Source: Phenylobacterium sp. Root700 | Lineage (GTDB): Bacteria; Pseudomonadota; Alphaproteobacteria; Caulobacterales; Caulobacteraceae | Reading direction: 5' to 3' | NCBI RefSeq assembly: GCF_001429025.1 | Contig: NZ_LMHT01000014.1 | Coordinates: forward strand, 83,511-147,510 | DNA length: 64,000 nt | In this document: positions 21,515 through 30,923 of the stretch, piece after piece | Position numbering within the stretch: position 1 is the first letter of the stretch | How the letters are laid out: every line of letters starts with the position of its first letter | Translations under genes and position numbers: made by a program | The notes under the pieces: model-generated | What the model was told of the DNA's origin: nothing | The model's input: only the letters and a program-made list of their open reading frames with translations | Database searches by the model: none

Positions 21515-22114
21515 ATGTGCAACGAGTTCCAGCGCCACAAATTGCTGACCGCCGCCATCGAGGAATTCGACCGGCGCTCGCTGCCGTTGTTCAAATGGCA
21601 GGACGGGCTGGTCCCCAATCTCGGCGCCCAGCCGTCGATCAAGATCCGAGACAGCGCCGTGATCGTGCGGCTGGCGGGGCGCGAACTGGTCGGCTCGACC
21701 GCGACCTGGGCCTGGCCGGGGCCGGGTGGCGCGCCGGTGTTCAACTTCCGCTCGGAGGGGCGGGATTTCTCTCATAGCGACCGGGTGCTGATCCTGGCCG
21801 ACGGCTTCTTTGAATACACCCAGCCGCAGGCGCCGAAGGTGAAGCTGAAGGACCGCCACCTGTTCACCCATGCGGGCGACGACTGGTTCTGGATCGCCGG
21901 GATCGTGAAGGAGGGCTGCTTCACCATGCTCACCACCTCGCCCGGCCCTGATGTCGCGCCCTATCACGACCGCCAGATCGTCACCTTCGGCCCGGAGGCG
22001 GGGATGGAGTGGCTGAAGCTGTCCCGCTCGCCCGCCGAACTGCTGGGCCCTTCGCCGGGCGGAACCCTGGTGGTGCGGACCTTGCGCAAGGACGGGGTGG
22101 AGCTGGCCGCCTAG
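21515..22114 (+). CDS. SRAP-domain protein (YedK/HMCES family)
   Basis: Family that forms DNA-protein crosslinks with abasic sites in single-stranded DNA through Cys2, shielding them during replication. The 199-residue product begins MCNEF rather than the usual MCGR, but retains the expected active-site set: Cys2, Asn77 (FNFRSE), Glu100 (ADGFFEY) and His151 (YHDRQIV). It is thus a divergent but apparently functional member. It stands alone and its end meets the convergent kinase gene with a four-base overlap. Confidence 0.88.
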   Translation: MCNEFQRHKLLTAAIEEFDRRSLPLFKWQDGLVPNLGAQPSIKIRDSAVIVRLAGRELVGSTATWAWPGPGGAPVFNFRSEGRDFSHSDRVLILADGFFEYTQPQAPKVKLKDRHLFTHAGDDWFWIAGIVKEGCFTMLTTSPGPDVAPYHDRQIVTFGPEAGMEWLKLSRSPAELLGPSPGGTLVVRTLRKDGVELAA

Positions 22115-24486
22115 GCGGACATCGCCTCGCGGCTCCGCTCCAGGGCCTCGCGGACCGCCGAGCCGAGCTGCTCGGCGCGGAACGGCTTGCGCAGCAGCGG
22201 CCAGCTCAGGGTCTCGGCGCTCTCGCCCAGGCGCTCGCCGGCGTAGCCGGTGGTCAGCACGATGGGCAGGCGCGCGTCGCGGGCGTGGGCGGCCCTGGCC
22301 AGGTCGACGCCGCTCATGCCGCCCGGCATGACGATGTCGGAGATCAGCAGGTCGAAGCGCTCGCCGGCCTGCAGGCGGGTCAGCGCGCTCGGGCCGTCGG
22401 CGGCGCCCTCGACCTGGCAGCCGAAGTCGGTCAGCAGGCTCTCGGTGACGGCGCGGACCGCGGCGTCGTCCTCCACCAGCAGCACGCGGGCCCCCAGCGC
22501 CCAGGGCGCGTCGGCCGCGTAGGCCAAGGCCGACGGCGGCTTGATCGCGAGGGCCTCGGCCGCCGGCAGATAGAGGCAGACCGTCGCCCCAAAGCCGATC
22601 GAGGAGTCGATGGTCACCGTGCCGCCGGCCTGATTGACGAAGCCGTGGACCTGGGCGAGGCCCAGCCCCGTGCCCTTGCCGACGTCCTTGGTGGTGAAGA
22701 AGGGCTCGAACGCCCGCGCCAGCGTCGAGGCGTCCATGCCGGCGCCGTTGTCGGACACCGCGACGACCACGTAATCGCCGGCCTTCACGCCGGCGACCTC
22801 GCCCTCGGCCAGGGTGCAGCGCTCGGTGGCGATCTCGACATCGCCGCCGGACACCGACACCGCGTCGGCGGCGTTGACCACCAGGTTCAACAGGGCGGCC
22901 TCGAACTGGGCGGCGTCCAGGCGCGCTGCGCCGACCGCGCCCTTGTGCCGGACGGTCAGGTTGACGGCCTCGCCGACGGCGCGCCGCACCAGCGGTTCGA
23001 CCTGCTCGATCAGGGCCGGGACATCGATGACCTCCAGCTTCAATTCCTGACGCCGCGAGAAGGCCAGCAACTGACGGGTCAGGCGTTCGCCTCGGCGCCC
23101 GGCGGCCAGGGCGGCCTCGGCCAGCCGCGTCACGCGCGGGGTGTCGGTGGGGCGCTTTAGGATCATGTCCAGCCCGCCGATCACCACGGTCAGCAGGTTG
23201 TTGAAGTCATGCGCGACGCCGCCGGTCAGGCGCCCCACGGTCTCCAGCCGCTGCGCCTGGGCGAGGGCGGCCTCGGTCTCGGCGCGCTCATGCAGGCTTT
23301 GCTCAAGCTCGCGGGTGCGTTCGGCGACCCTCAGCTCCAGATCGCTGCGTGACTCGACGATCTCGGTGATGTCGCTGGAGGTCCCGAACCATCGATGAAC
23401 GCCGCCGGTCTCGTTGCGGACCGCCGCCGCGCGGCCGGCGACCCAGCGCCAGACCCCGTCATAGCGACGGAGCCGATACTCGATGTCGTAGGGCAGCCCG
23501 CCCTTCACGGCCTGGCTCCAGGCCTGCTGGACGCCGTCCCGATCTTCGGGGTGGACAGCGTCCAGCCAGCCGCTCCCGAGGTGCTGTTCGGCCGGGCGGC
23601 CGGTGAACGCCGCCCACTGCGGGCTGAGATAGTCGCAAGCCCCGTCGGCGCGGGTCGACCAGATCAGTTGCGGCAGGCTGTCGACCAGGGCCCGGATGCG
23701 CGCCTCGCCGGACCGCAGCGCGGTCTCCGACTGTCGTTGGGCGGTGACGTCCCGGAAGGTGACCGCCAGGCCGCCGGCCACCGGCACGGCGCTGGACCGC
23801 AGGTAATGTTCCTGGCCGCGGATAACCCGGCGAACCTCGACGTCGTCGGATCCGCCGCTGTGCAGGACCGCGGCGAGTCTCGTGAACAGGTGCTGGTCGT
23901 TCTCGTCGGGATAGATCTCCAGGATACGCCGGCCCTTGAGACCCGGCAGGCCGGCCTGGGCCATCCGCTCGGCCGCTGGGTTGCCGTAGGAGCAGAGGAA
24001 GTCGACCAGTGCGCCCTCGCTGTAGATCGGTTCGACGATCACAAAGCCGTCGCGGGCGTGTTCCTGGAAGATCCGGAAGCGCTCCTCGGCGGCGACGCCG
24101 CGCAGCACCGCGATGCGGATCGCCCGGCCGATGAAGACCGTGGCCGCGGCGCTGGCGACGAACATGGCGAGTTCGAGCAGGTGAGGTTCGGGCAGCCAGA
24201 GGGCCCAGACCGTGCCGGCGGCGGCGAGGGTCGCCAGCAGGCCGCCGCGCGCGCCGGCGACTAGGGTCGCGAACAGCACCGCCGGATAGAAGGCCATGTA
24301 GTTGGGCGGCGAAGTCATCAGCAGCCCGGCCGCGCCGCGTAGGGCCGCCGCCGCGCCGACCGCGCCAACCGCAGCGGCATAGGCGAGAGTCGGACGCTCG
24401 ATCGCCGTCGCGAACCGCTGCGCCCATCGTCCCATCATGGCGCTATCAGAGCCCCCCACGAAGTTCCGCCGATACGGAACCCCCAA
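22111..24486 (-). CDS. PAS-domain hybrid sensor histidine kinase
   Basis: A 791-residue membrane kinase. An N-terminal multi-helix region (about 34-125) resembles the KdpD-like DUF4118 sensor. PAS domains lie at about 133-250 and 257-378, a coiled coil at 380-412, then the dimerisation/phosphoacceptor helix with His426 (GGVAHDFNNLL), an ATPase domain (DNGAGM, GTGLGL) and a receiver with Asp717 (LISDIVMPGG). The start may be M1 or M17/M18, just before the first helix. The signal is unknown, and no cognate separate regulator adjoins it. Confidence 0.92.
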   Translation of the reverse strand: MGVPYRRNFVGGSDSAMMGRWAQRFATAIERPTLAYAAAVGAVGAAAALRGAAGLLMTSPPNYMAFYPAVLFATLVAGARGGLLATLAAAGTVWALWLPEPHLLELAMFVASAAATVFIGRAIRIAVLRGVAAEERFRIFQEHARDGFVIVEPIYSEGALVDFLCSYGNPAAERMAQAGLPGLKGRRILEIYPDENDQHLFTRLAAVLHSGGSDDVEVRRVIRGQEHYLRSSAVPVAGGLAVTFRDVTAQRQSETALRSGEARIRALVDSLPQLIWSTRADGACDYLSPQWAAFTGRPAEQHLGSGWLDAVHPEDRDGVQQAWSQAVKGGLPYDIEYRLRRYDGVWRWVAGRAAAVRNETGGVHRWFGTSSDITEIVESRSDLELRVAERTRELEQSLHERAETEAALAQAQRLETVGRLTGGVAHDFNNLLTVVIGGLDMILKRPTDTPRVTRLAEAALAAGRRGERLTRQLLAFSRRQELKLEVIDVPALIEQVEPLVRRAVGEAVNLTVRHKGAVGAARLDAAQFEAALLNLVVNAADAVSVSGGDVEIATERCTLAEGEVAGVKAGDYVVVAVSDNGAGMDASTLARAFEPFFTTKDVGKGTGLGLAQVHGFVNQAGGTVTIDSSIGFGATVCLYLPAAEALAIKPPSALAYAADAPWALGARVLLVEDDAAVRAVTESLLTDFGCQVEGAADGPSALTRLQAGERFDLLISDIVMPGGMSGVDLARAAHARDARLPIVLTTGYAGERLGESAETLSWPLLRKPFRAEQLGSAVREALERSREAMSA

Positions 24487-24517
24487 AAGGCCGCGACGTA
24501 AAGTGTCGCTGAAAATT

Positions 24518-24550
24518 CATGAAGGCCGCCGGGCCCCGGCGGCCTTCATG
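24518..24550 (-). terminator. Long palindrome terminating the SDR gene
   Basis: The arms 24518-24533 and 24535-24550 (CATGAAGGCCGCCGGG and complement) are a near-perfect 33-bp palindrome. On the minus strand it is followed by AATTTTC, fitting a rho-independent terminator between the SDR gene and the kinase gene downstream. Confidence 0.8.
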
Positions 24551-24557
24551 GTGGAGC

Positions 24558-25340
<783 letters not shown>

Positions 25341-25397
25341 GGACGCTTGGCTCCCGTTCACGTCTAGTATGGTCTCGTTATCTGAGGCTTTAGCTTG

Positions 25398-25826
25398 ATG
25401 AGCGCGAACTCAAAAGCGTCACCCCACGTCAATGACCCGGCTTTCGATGCGAAGGACGCCTTGAATCCATCGCGAGCGATGGTTCCGGCCGTGGCCCGCG
25501 TCAACGAGCGACGGGTGGCGCGGGGCTTCTGGCCGAAGATCCGGCGGGTGGCGGCCAAGGTTCCCTTCGCCGGCGACGCGCTGTCGATCTGGTTCTGCGC
25601 GCGCGATCCGGCGACGCCGGCGGGCGCCAAGGCGATGATGATGGCGGGGCTGGCCTATTTCGTCGTGCCGACCGACGCCATTCCCGACTTCCTGGCGGTG
25701 GTCGGCTTCACCGACGACGCGGCGGTGATCGCGGCCCTGCTGGCCATCGTCGGCAAGAACCTCAAACCGCGCCACAAGGCCGAGGCCCAGGAGCTGTTGG
25801 CGCGGATGGTGCGCGAGCCTGAGTGA
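25398..25826 (+). CDS. YkvA/DUF1232 family protein
   Basis: A 142-residue protein with the DUF1232 core AYFVVPTDAIPDFLAVVGFTDDAAVI near its centre, the family hallmark, and a likely short membrane-associated segment. Its function is unknown. The ATG at 25398 immediately follows an in-frame TTG at 25395. It is divergent from the SDR gene and convergent with the EamA transporter. Confidence 0.87.
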   Translation: MSANSKASPHVNDPAFDAKDALNPSRAMVPAVARVNERRVARGFWPKIRRVAAKVPFAGDALSIWFCARDPATPAGAKAMMMAGLAYFVVPTDAIPDFLAVVGFTDDAAVIAALLAIVGKNLKPRHKAEAQELLARMVREPE

Positions 25827-25832
25827 GCGCCT

Positions 25833-26771
25833 CTAAGCGGTGAGGTCTGAACTCGCCGTCGCGGCGGCGGCCTTGGTCTTGCTGATCTGATGCTCGCGCC
25901 AGGTGATGAAGAGGGTGGAGACGACCACCACGCCCGACCCGACCACGGTCCAGATGTTGGGGATCTCGTGGAACAGGGCGACGCCGACGATCACCGTGAA
26001 CACCAGGCGGATGTAGTCGATCGGCGCCATCGCCCCGGCGTCGCCGATCGACATGCCCTTGATGTAGCAGCCCTGGGTGATGGTCCCCAGCACGCCCATC
26101 GCCCCCAGCAACACCAGGTCGAAGGGCTCTGGCCAGCGCCAGGTGAAGAAGGCGCCCGGAATGCCCATGAGCAGGCCCAGCGTCGCGGCCCAGACCAGCA
26201 GGACGGTCGGTGAGTGGTCGCGGGTCATCACCTTCATGCCGGTGATGGTCAGCGCGAACAGGAAGGACGAGGCCAGCATGGCCGCCGCCGGCCAGCCGAT
26301 GGCGAACTCGCCCCCGACGCCGGGCCGCAGCATGATCAGCACGCCGATGAAGCCGATGACCGCGGCGCCGATGCGCAGGGGGCCGACGGTCTCGCGCACC
26401 ACCAGGGCCGCCAGCGGCACCAGCCACAGGGTGCGGGTGAACGACAGCGCGTTGGCGTCGGCCAGCGGCATCTTCTGGAACGCATAGAACGACAGGATCA
26501 TCCCCAGCGTCCCGGCCGCCGAACGGAAGATCAGAATGCCAGGCCGGGTGGTGGCGAAGGCCGCGCGCCGCCGCTTCAAGATGATCGGCAGCAGGATGAT
26601 GAACCCGGCCAGCTGCCGATAGAAGGTCTGCAGCGACGCCGGATAGTCGTCGCCGAGATACTTGATCAGGGTGGTCATGGCGGTGAAGGCGACCGCCGAG
26701 GCCACCATCCACAGCGCGCCTTCCAGGTTGCGGTCCGCGGCCGGCGCGGCAGGCTTGTCGTCGTGGCTCAC
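25833..26771 (-). CDS. EamA/DMT-superfamily transporter
   Basis: A 312-residue inner-membrane protein with ten predicted helices arranged as two EamA repeats, the DMT superfamily layout. Each repeat carries a family Pro/Gly-rich helix end (for example LVPLAALVVRE and APIDYIRLVFTVIVGV). The substrate is unknown. It lies 31 bases downstream of an SDR gene and is likely co-transcribed with it. Confidence 0.9.
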   Translation of the reverse strand: MSHDDKPAAPAADRNLEGALWMVASAVAFTAMTTLIKYLGDDYPASLQTFYRQLAGFIILLPIILKRRRAAFATTRPGILIFRSAAGTLGMILSFYAFQKMPLADANALSFTRTLWLVPLAALVVRETVGPLRIGAAVIGFIGVLIMLRPGVGGEFAIGWPAAAMLASSFLFALTITGMKVMTRDHSPTVLLVWAATLGLLMGIPGAFFTWRWPEPFDLVLLGAMGVLGTITQGCYIKGMSIGDAGAMAPIDYIRLVFTVIVGVALFHEIPNIWTVVGSGVVVVSTLFITWREHQISKTKAAAATASSDLTA

Positions 26772-26802
26772 GAATCTGACCTGCGCGCCGGCGATGGCCT
26801 GC

Positions 26803-27654
26803 TCAAGGTTGGGCCGGGATCATGTCGCCCAGGATGGTCGCGAACGGCGAGACCTGCGTCGTGTCCCAGGCGTGGCGGCTGCCGACGGTGATGCCGCCGT
26901 CGACCACCAGATGCGTGCCGGAGACGAAGGCCGCGGCGTCGGAGGCGAGGTAGAGCGCCGCCTGGGCGATGTCGTCAGGCAGGCCGGCCTTCGGCACCGG
27001 TTGGGCCTTGGAGGCGTTCTCGGCCACCTGGGCGGCCATTTGGTCGGCCACTTCGCGCGGCAGGCCGAAGGAGGCGCCGAAGATCGAGGTGGCGATCAGG
27101 CCCGGGCAGATGGCGTTGACGCGGATCTTCTGCGGCGAGAGCTGGGCGGCGGCCACGCGGCTCATGTGAATGACGCCGGCCTTGGCGGTCGAATAGGCGA
27201 TCGGGCCATAGCCGGCCTGCAGCCCGGCGATCGAGGCGGTGTTGATGATCGACCCGCCGCCGCGCTCCAGCATCAACGGCACGGCGTGTTTCATGCCCAG
27301 CGCCGGACCGCGGACCAGGATGTCGAAGATCCAGCTCCAGCCTTCGGCGGTGATCTCGGGGATGGAGCTCATCCGGTCGGAGATGCCGGCGTTGTTGAAC
27401 AGGATGTCGAGGCCGCCGAACTCGGTCTTGGCCTTCTTCACCGCGGCCTCGATCTCGGCCTCGCTGGTGACGTCGCAATGGGCGTAGACGACCTTGCCGG
27501 GGAAACGCTTCTCGAGCATCGCGCCCTTTTCGTCCTGGATGTCGGCGGCGACCACCTGGGCGCCCTCGGCGACAAACAGTTCGACCGTGCCCAGCCCGAT
27601 TCCCGAAGCCGCGCCGGTGATCATCGCCACCTTGCCGTCCAGACGCCCAGCCAT
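26803..27654 (-). CDS. Short-chain dehydrogenase/reductase
   Basis: A 283-residue classical SDR with TGAASGIGLGT for NAD(P) binding, NNAGI, the catalytic Ser in NTASIAG, YSTAK and the PGLIATSIF segment. Asp follows the second strand (AADIQ), which favours NAD over NADP. It has a C-terminal extension beyond VVDGGITVGS. The substrate is unknown. It is the first gene of a probable pair with the EamA transporter. Confidence 0.9.
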   Translation of the reverse strand: MAGRLDGKVAMITGAASGIGLGTVELFVAEGAQVVAADIQDEKGAMLEKRFPGKVVYAHCDVTSEAEIEAAVKKAKTEFGGLDILFNNAGISDRMSSIPEITAEGWSWIFDILVRGPALGMKHAVPLMLERGGGSIINTASIAGLQAGYGPIAYSTAKAGVIHMSRVAAAQLSPQKIRVNAICPGLIATSIFGASFGLPREVADQMAAQVAENASKAQPVPKAGLPDDIAQAALYLASDAAAFVSGTHLVVDGGITVGSRHAWDTTQVSPFATILGDMIPAQP

Positions 27655-27737
27655 GTCTCGCTCCCGTTATGTTTTTATATGATCAGCGATCACTAAAGCG
27701 GCTTCGCCTCGGCGTCGAGGCGCCATCTCCTGAAGTT

Positions 27738-27874
27738 CTTTCCTCCGCTGCGTAGCGGGGGAGGGGGACCGCGCGTAGCGTGGTGGTGGGGGCGAGACTG
27801 GGCTCTGAGCTTGTGGCCGCCCCCTCCACCGGCTTCGCCGGTCCCCCTCCCCCATCAAGATGGGGGAGGAAAAG
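27738..27874. repeat. Palindromic intergenic repeat element
   Basis: The gap between the SDR and quinone oxidoreductase genes is filled by a GC-rich element bounded by CTTTCCTCC (27738-27746) and GGAGGAAAG (27865-27873), with several internal palindromes (CACCGGCTTCGCCGGT, CCCCCATCAAGATGGGGG). It resembles the element at 44623-44745 in its CTCCCCC-rich arms, so it is a dispersed non-coding repeat. Such elements are frequent in Caulobacteraceae. Confidence 0.7.
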
Positions 27875-27879
27875 ACCTA

Positions 27880-28881
27880 TCAGTCGACGATCACGACGAC
27901 CTTGCCCATGGCCTGGCGGCTGCCCAGGTGGGCGATGGCGTCGGCGCCGCGTTCCAGCGGGAAGCGCTCGGAGACGTGCGGCTTGACCTTGCCCTGGGCG
28001 TAGAGCTCCAGCAGCTCGTCGATGCTCTGCGAGAATAGCTCGGGATTGCGCGCCGCCCAGTTGCCCCAGAACACGCCGACGATCTGGCAACCCTTCAGCA
28101 GGGCCAGGTTCAGCGGGATCTTCGGGATGTCGCCGGCCGCGAAGCCGACCACCAGATAGCGGCCTTCCCAGGCGATGGAGCGCAGGGCCGGTTCGGCGTA
28201 GTCGCCGCCGATGGCGTCATAGATCACGTCGAAGCCGTGCTCGCCGCCGGCCTCCTTGAAGAGGGCGCCCAGCGCCTTCTGGCCGTCGCGGTCGAACGGA
28301 CCGCGGCCATAGACCACGCCGGCGTCGGCGCCGTGCTTGATCGCCAGGTCGACCTTCTCTTGGCTGGAGCAGGCGGCGACGACGCGCGCGCCCATGGACT
28401 TGCCCAGTTCGACGGCCGCCAGGCCGACGCCGCCGGCCGCGCCCAGCACCAGCAGGGTCTCGCCGGCCTTCAGGTCGGCCCGATCCCTTAGCGAGTGCCA
28501 GCTGGTCCCGTAGGTCAGGATGAAGGCCGCGGCGATGTCATGCGGCATGGTGTCGGGGATGTGCCACAGGCGGTTGGCCGGCAGCAGGACTTCCTCGGCC
28601 ATGCCGCCCGACCCGGTGTTGGCCAGGATGCGGTCGCCGACCTTCACATTGGTCACGCCTTCGCCGACCGACTTGACCACGCCCGACAGCTCGCCGCCGG
28701 GCGAGAAGGGGCGGGGCGGCTTGGACTGATACTTGTCCTCGATCATCAGCACGTCGGGGAAGTTGACCCCGACCGCCTTGACCGAGATCACCGCGTGGCC
28801 GGGCTTCGCCTCGGGCGCGGGGATGTCCTCGACCACCAGGGTTTCGGGTCCGCCCGTCACCTTGCTGAGCACCGCTTTCAT
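27880..28881 (-). CDS. NADPH:quinone oxidoreductase (zinc-free MDR family)
   Basis: A 333-residue medium-chain dehydrogenase/reductase-type quinone oxidoreductase. The N-terminal GroES-like domain has GVNFPDVLMI and PGGELSGVV. The Rossmann domain has VLGAAGGVGLAAVELGK, and a basic patch near the loop (ACSSQEK) would suit NADPH. No structural zinc cysteines are evident. It probably reduces quinones or enoyl/enone substrates. It is separated from its neighbours by repeat elements on both sides. Confidence 0.92.
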   Translation of the reverse strand: MKAVLSKVTGGPETLVVEDIPAPEAKPGHAVISVKAVGVNFPDVLMIEDKYQSKPPRPFSPGGELSGVVKSVGEGVTNVKVGDRILANTGSGGMAEEVLLPANRLWHIPDTMPHDIAAAFILTYGTSWHSLRDRADLKAGETLLVLGAAGGVGLAAVELGKSMGARVVAACSSQEKVDLAIKHGADAGVVYGRGPFDRDGQKALGALFKEAGGEHGFDVIYDAIGGDYAEPALRSIAWEGRYLVVGFAAGDIPKIPLNLALLKGCQIVGVFWGNWAARNPELFSQSIDELLELYAQGKVKPHVSERFPLERGADAIAHLGSRQAMGKVVVIVD

Positions 28882-28990
28882 GTCCGTCTCCCGCGTCTGA
28901 AATTGATTGGCGCGGACGCTAGCGCAGGGGGGGAAGCGGCGAAAGGGGCGGTTCGAACATTTGTTTGAGTTGGGGCGGCGGCGCGCGTCT

Positions 28991-29124
28991 CCAACCCCCT
29001 CGTCATCCTCCGGTCAGCCGCTGGCTGATCCGGGGGACCCAAGCGGCCTAGCCAGTTCTGCACCTCAGCTTGGGTCCCCCGGATCGTCTTTCAGACGACC
29101 GGAGGATGACGATGTGGGGGTTGG
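28991..29124. repeat. Nested long palindromic repeat element in a gene-free gap
   Basis: The 333-base gap 28882-29214 has no gene I can support. Its centre is a two-level inverted repeat. The outer arms (28991-29015 and 29097-29124) share CGTCATCCTCCGGTC and its complement plus a CCAACCCCC/GGGGGTTGG edge. The inner arms (29028-29044 and 29068-29084) are perfect 17-base complements. It would fold into a long cruciform or RNA hairpin and looks like a mobile or dispersed REP-type element. The remainder of the gap holds the rlmN promoter region. Confidence 0.75.
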
Positions 29125-29157
29125 GCGCGGTTCGATATTCAGCCGCAGGGCCGCCCA

Positions 29158-29187
29158 TTTGGAATAAAGCCCCCGATCGCCTATATT
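29158..29187 (+). promoter_or_regulatory. Candidate rlmN promoter
   Basis: TTTGGA (29158-29163) and TATATT (29182-29187) are separated by 18 bases and lie 27 bases before the TTG start of rlmN. The match is moderate and unverified. Confidence 0.35.
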
Positions 29188-29214
29188 CCGCGGCTTCCAG
29201 ACAGCGAGTTTCCC

Positions 29215-30396
29215 TTGGGCGTCACCCTTGATCTTTCGCGCGGGTCTTCCGCGTCCGTCGCTATTAAGCCGAACCTCTCGGGCCTGACCCGCAAGGGGCT
29301 GGTCGAGGCGTTGGTCGCCGCCGAGGTGGTCCGGCCCGAAAAGGCCAAGATGCGCGCCACCCAGCTGTGGCGCTGGATCCACCACTATGGGGTCACCGAC
29401 TTCGCGGCCATGACCGACGTGGCCAAGGAAACCCGCGCGGTGCTGGAGGAGGCCTTCAGCCTGACCCGCCCCGAGGTGGTCGAGCGCCAGGTGTCCAAGG
29501 ACGGCACCCGCAAGTGGCTGATCCGCATGGCGCCGGGCATCGAGGTCGAGACCGTCTACATCCCCGACGTCGGCCGGTCGGGCGCGCTGTGCGTCTCCAG
29601 CCAGGTCGGCTGCACGCTGAACTGCACCTTCTGCCACACCGGCACCCAGGCCCTGGTCCGCAACCTGACCGCCGCCGAGATCGTCGCCCAGGTCCAGGTG
29701 GCCCGCGACGACCTGGCCGAATGGCCGAGCCCCAAGGCCGACCGCCGGCTGTCCAACATCGTCTTCATGGGCATGGGCGAGCCGCTCTACAATCTGGACA
29801 ACGTCGCCGACGCCATCGACATCATCGCCGACGGCGAGGGCATCGCGATCTCGCGCCGGCGGATCACCGTCTCCACCTCCGGCGTCGTGCCCGAGCTGAC
29901 GGCGCTGGGCGAACGCACCCAAGCCATGCTGGCCATCTCGCTGCACGCCTCCAATGACGAGCTGCGTGACGTGTTGGTGCCGATCAATAAGAAGTACGAC
30001 ATCGCCGCGCTGATGGCCGGCATCCGCGCCTATCCGGGTCTGTCGAACGCCCGCCGCGTGACTTTCGAGTACGTGATGCTGAAGGGCGTCAACGACAGCC
30101 CCGCCGAGGCGCGCGCCCTGCTGAACCTGCTCAAGGGCATCCCGGCCAAGATCAACCTGATCCCGTTCAATCCGTGGCCGGGCACCGACTACGAGTGCTC
30201 CGACTGGGGCGCGATCGAGAGCTTCGCGGCGATCCTCAACCGGGCCGGCTACGCCTCGCCGATCCGCACGCCGCGTGGCCGTGACATCCTGGCGGCCTGC
30301 GGTCAGCTGAAGTCCGAGAGCGAGAAGGTGCGGGCCAGCACCCGGCGCAAGCTGGAAGCCGCCGCCGCCGCGGCGGTCGATGAGCCGGCGGCCTGA
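29215..30396 (+). CDS. rlmN: Dual-specificity 23S rRNA/tRNA adenine-C2 methyltransferase RlmN
   Basis: Radical-SAM enzyme that methylates A2503 of 23S rRNA and A37 of some tRNAs. The 393-residue product has the CxxxCxxC cluster at Cys133, 137 and 140 ([12 protein letters not shown]), an N-terminal accessory domain ([12 protein letters not shown]) and the C-terminal region with the mechanistic Cys near DILAACGQL. The start is TTG 29215. A long alanine-rich C-terminal tail follows. Confidence 0.96.
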   Translation: MGVTLDLSRGSSASVAIKPNLSGLTRKGLVEALVAAEVVRPEKAKMRATQLWRWIHHYGVTDFAAMTDVAKETRAVLEEAFSLTRPEVVERQVSKDGTRKWLIRMAPGIEVETVYIPDVGRSGALCVSSQVGCTLNCTFCHTGTQALVRNLTAAEIVAQVQVARDDLAEWPSPKADRRLSNIVFMGMGEPLYNLDNVADAIDIIADGEGIAISRRRITVSTSGVVPELTALGERTQAMLAISLHASNDELRDVLVPINKKYDIAALMAGIRAYPGLSNARRVTFEYVMLKGVNDSPAEARALLNLLKGIPAKINLIPFNPWPGTDYECSDWGAIESFAAILNRAGYASPIRTPRGRDILAACGQLKSESEKVRASTRRKLEAAAAAAVDEPAA

Positions 30397-30482
30397 AGCG
30401 CCTTAACCTCTAGCCATTGCCAAGGCGCGGCCCGTCCGTGCTAACCATTCGGCCCAGTTCTTAGATCTTGCTGACGGGTCCC

Positions 30483-30911
30483 ATGCCGCCACAGCTCCAG
30501 TCTCCCGAAATCCAGGCGTTCGCCACCGGGTTCCCGATCACCCTGATGCACATCGGGGTGACGATCCTGATGCTGTTCGTCGGGGCCACGATCTATGTGC
30601 TGATGACGCCGCATCGCGAGATTTCGCTGATCCGGGAAGGCAACGCCGCCGCCGCGATCTCGCTGGGCGGGGTGCTGCTGGGCCTGTCCATTCCGCTGGC
30701 CACGTCGCTGGCCCGCTCGACCTCGGTCATCGAGATCGGCCTGTGGGGCGCGGCGACGGTGGCGCTCCAACTGCTGATATTCCGGCTGGTCGACCTGCTG
30801 CTGCGCGGACTGCCGCAGCGGATTCAGGACGGCGAGGTGGCGGCCGCCGCCTTGCTGGTCGGGGCCAAGCTGGCCTCGGCCTTGATCATCGCCGCCGCGG
30901 TCGGCAGCTGA
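30483..30911 (+). CDS. DUF350 family membrane protein
   Basis: A 142-residue inner-membrane protein with four helices and the typical DUF350 pattern (ISLIREGNAAAAISLGGVLLGLSIPLA and the second repeat-like EVAAAALLVGAKL). The family's function is poorly defined. ATG 30483 is preferred over TTG 30468. It ends 12 bases before a membrane-anchored protease-like gene, so the two probably form an operon. Confidence 0.88.
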   Translation: MPPQLQSPEIQAFATGFPITLMHIGVTILMLFVGATIYVLMTPHREISLIREGNAAAAISLGGVLLGLSIPLATSLARSTSVIEIGLWGAATVALQLLIFRLVDLLLRGLPQRIQDGEVAAAALLVGAKLASALIIAAAVGS

Positions 30912-30923
30912 GTTTGAGCTGAC

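Noticed and set aside
30400-30450. CtrA half-site near CTAACCAT upstream of the DUF350 gene
   Set aside because: It differs from the TTAACCAT consensus and has no partner TTAA at seven bases.
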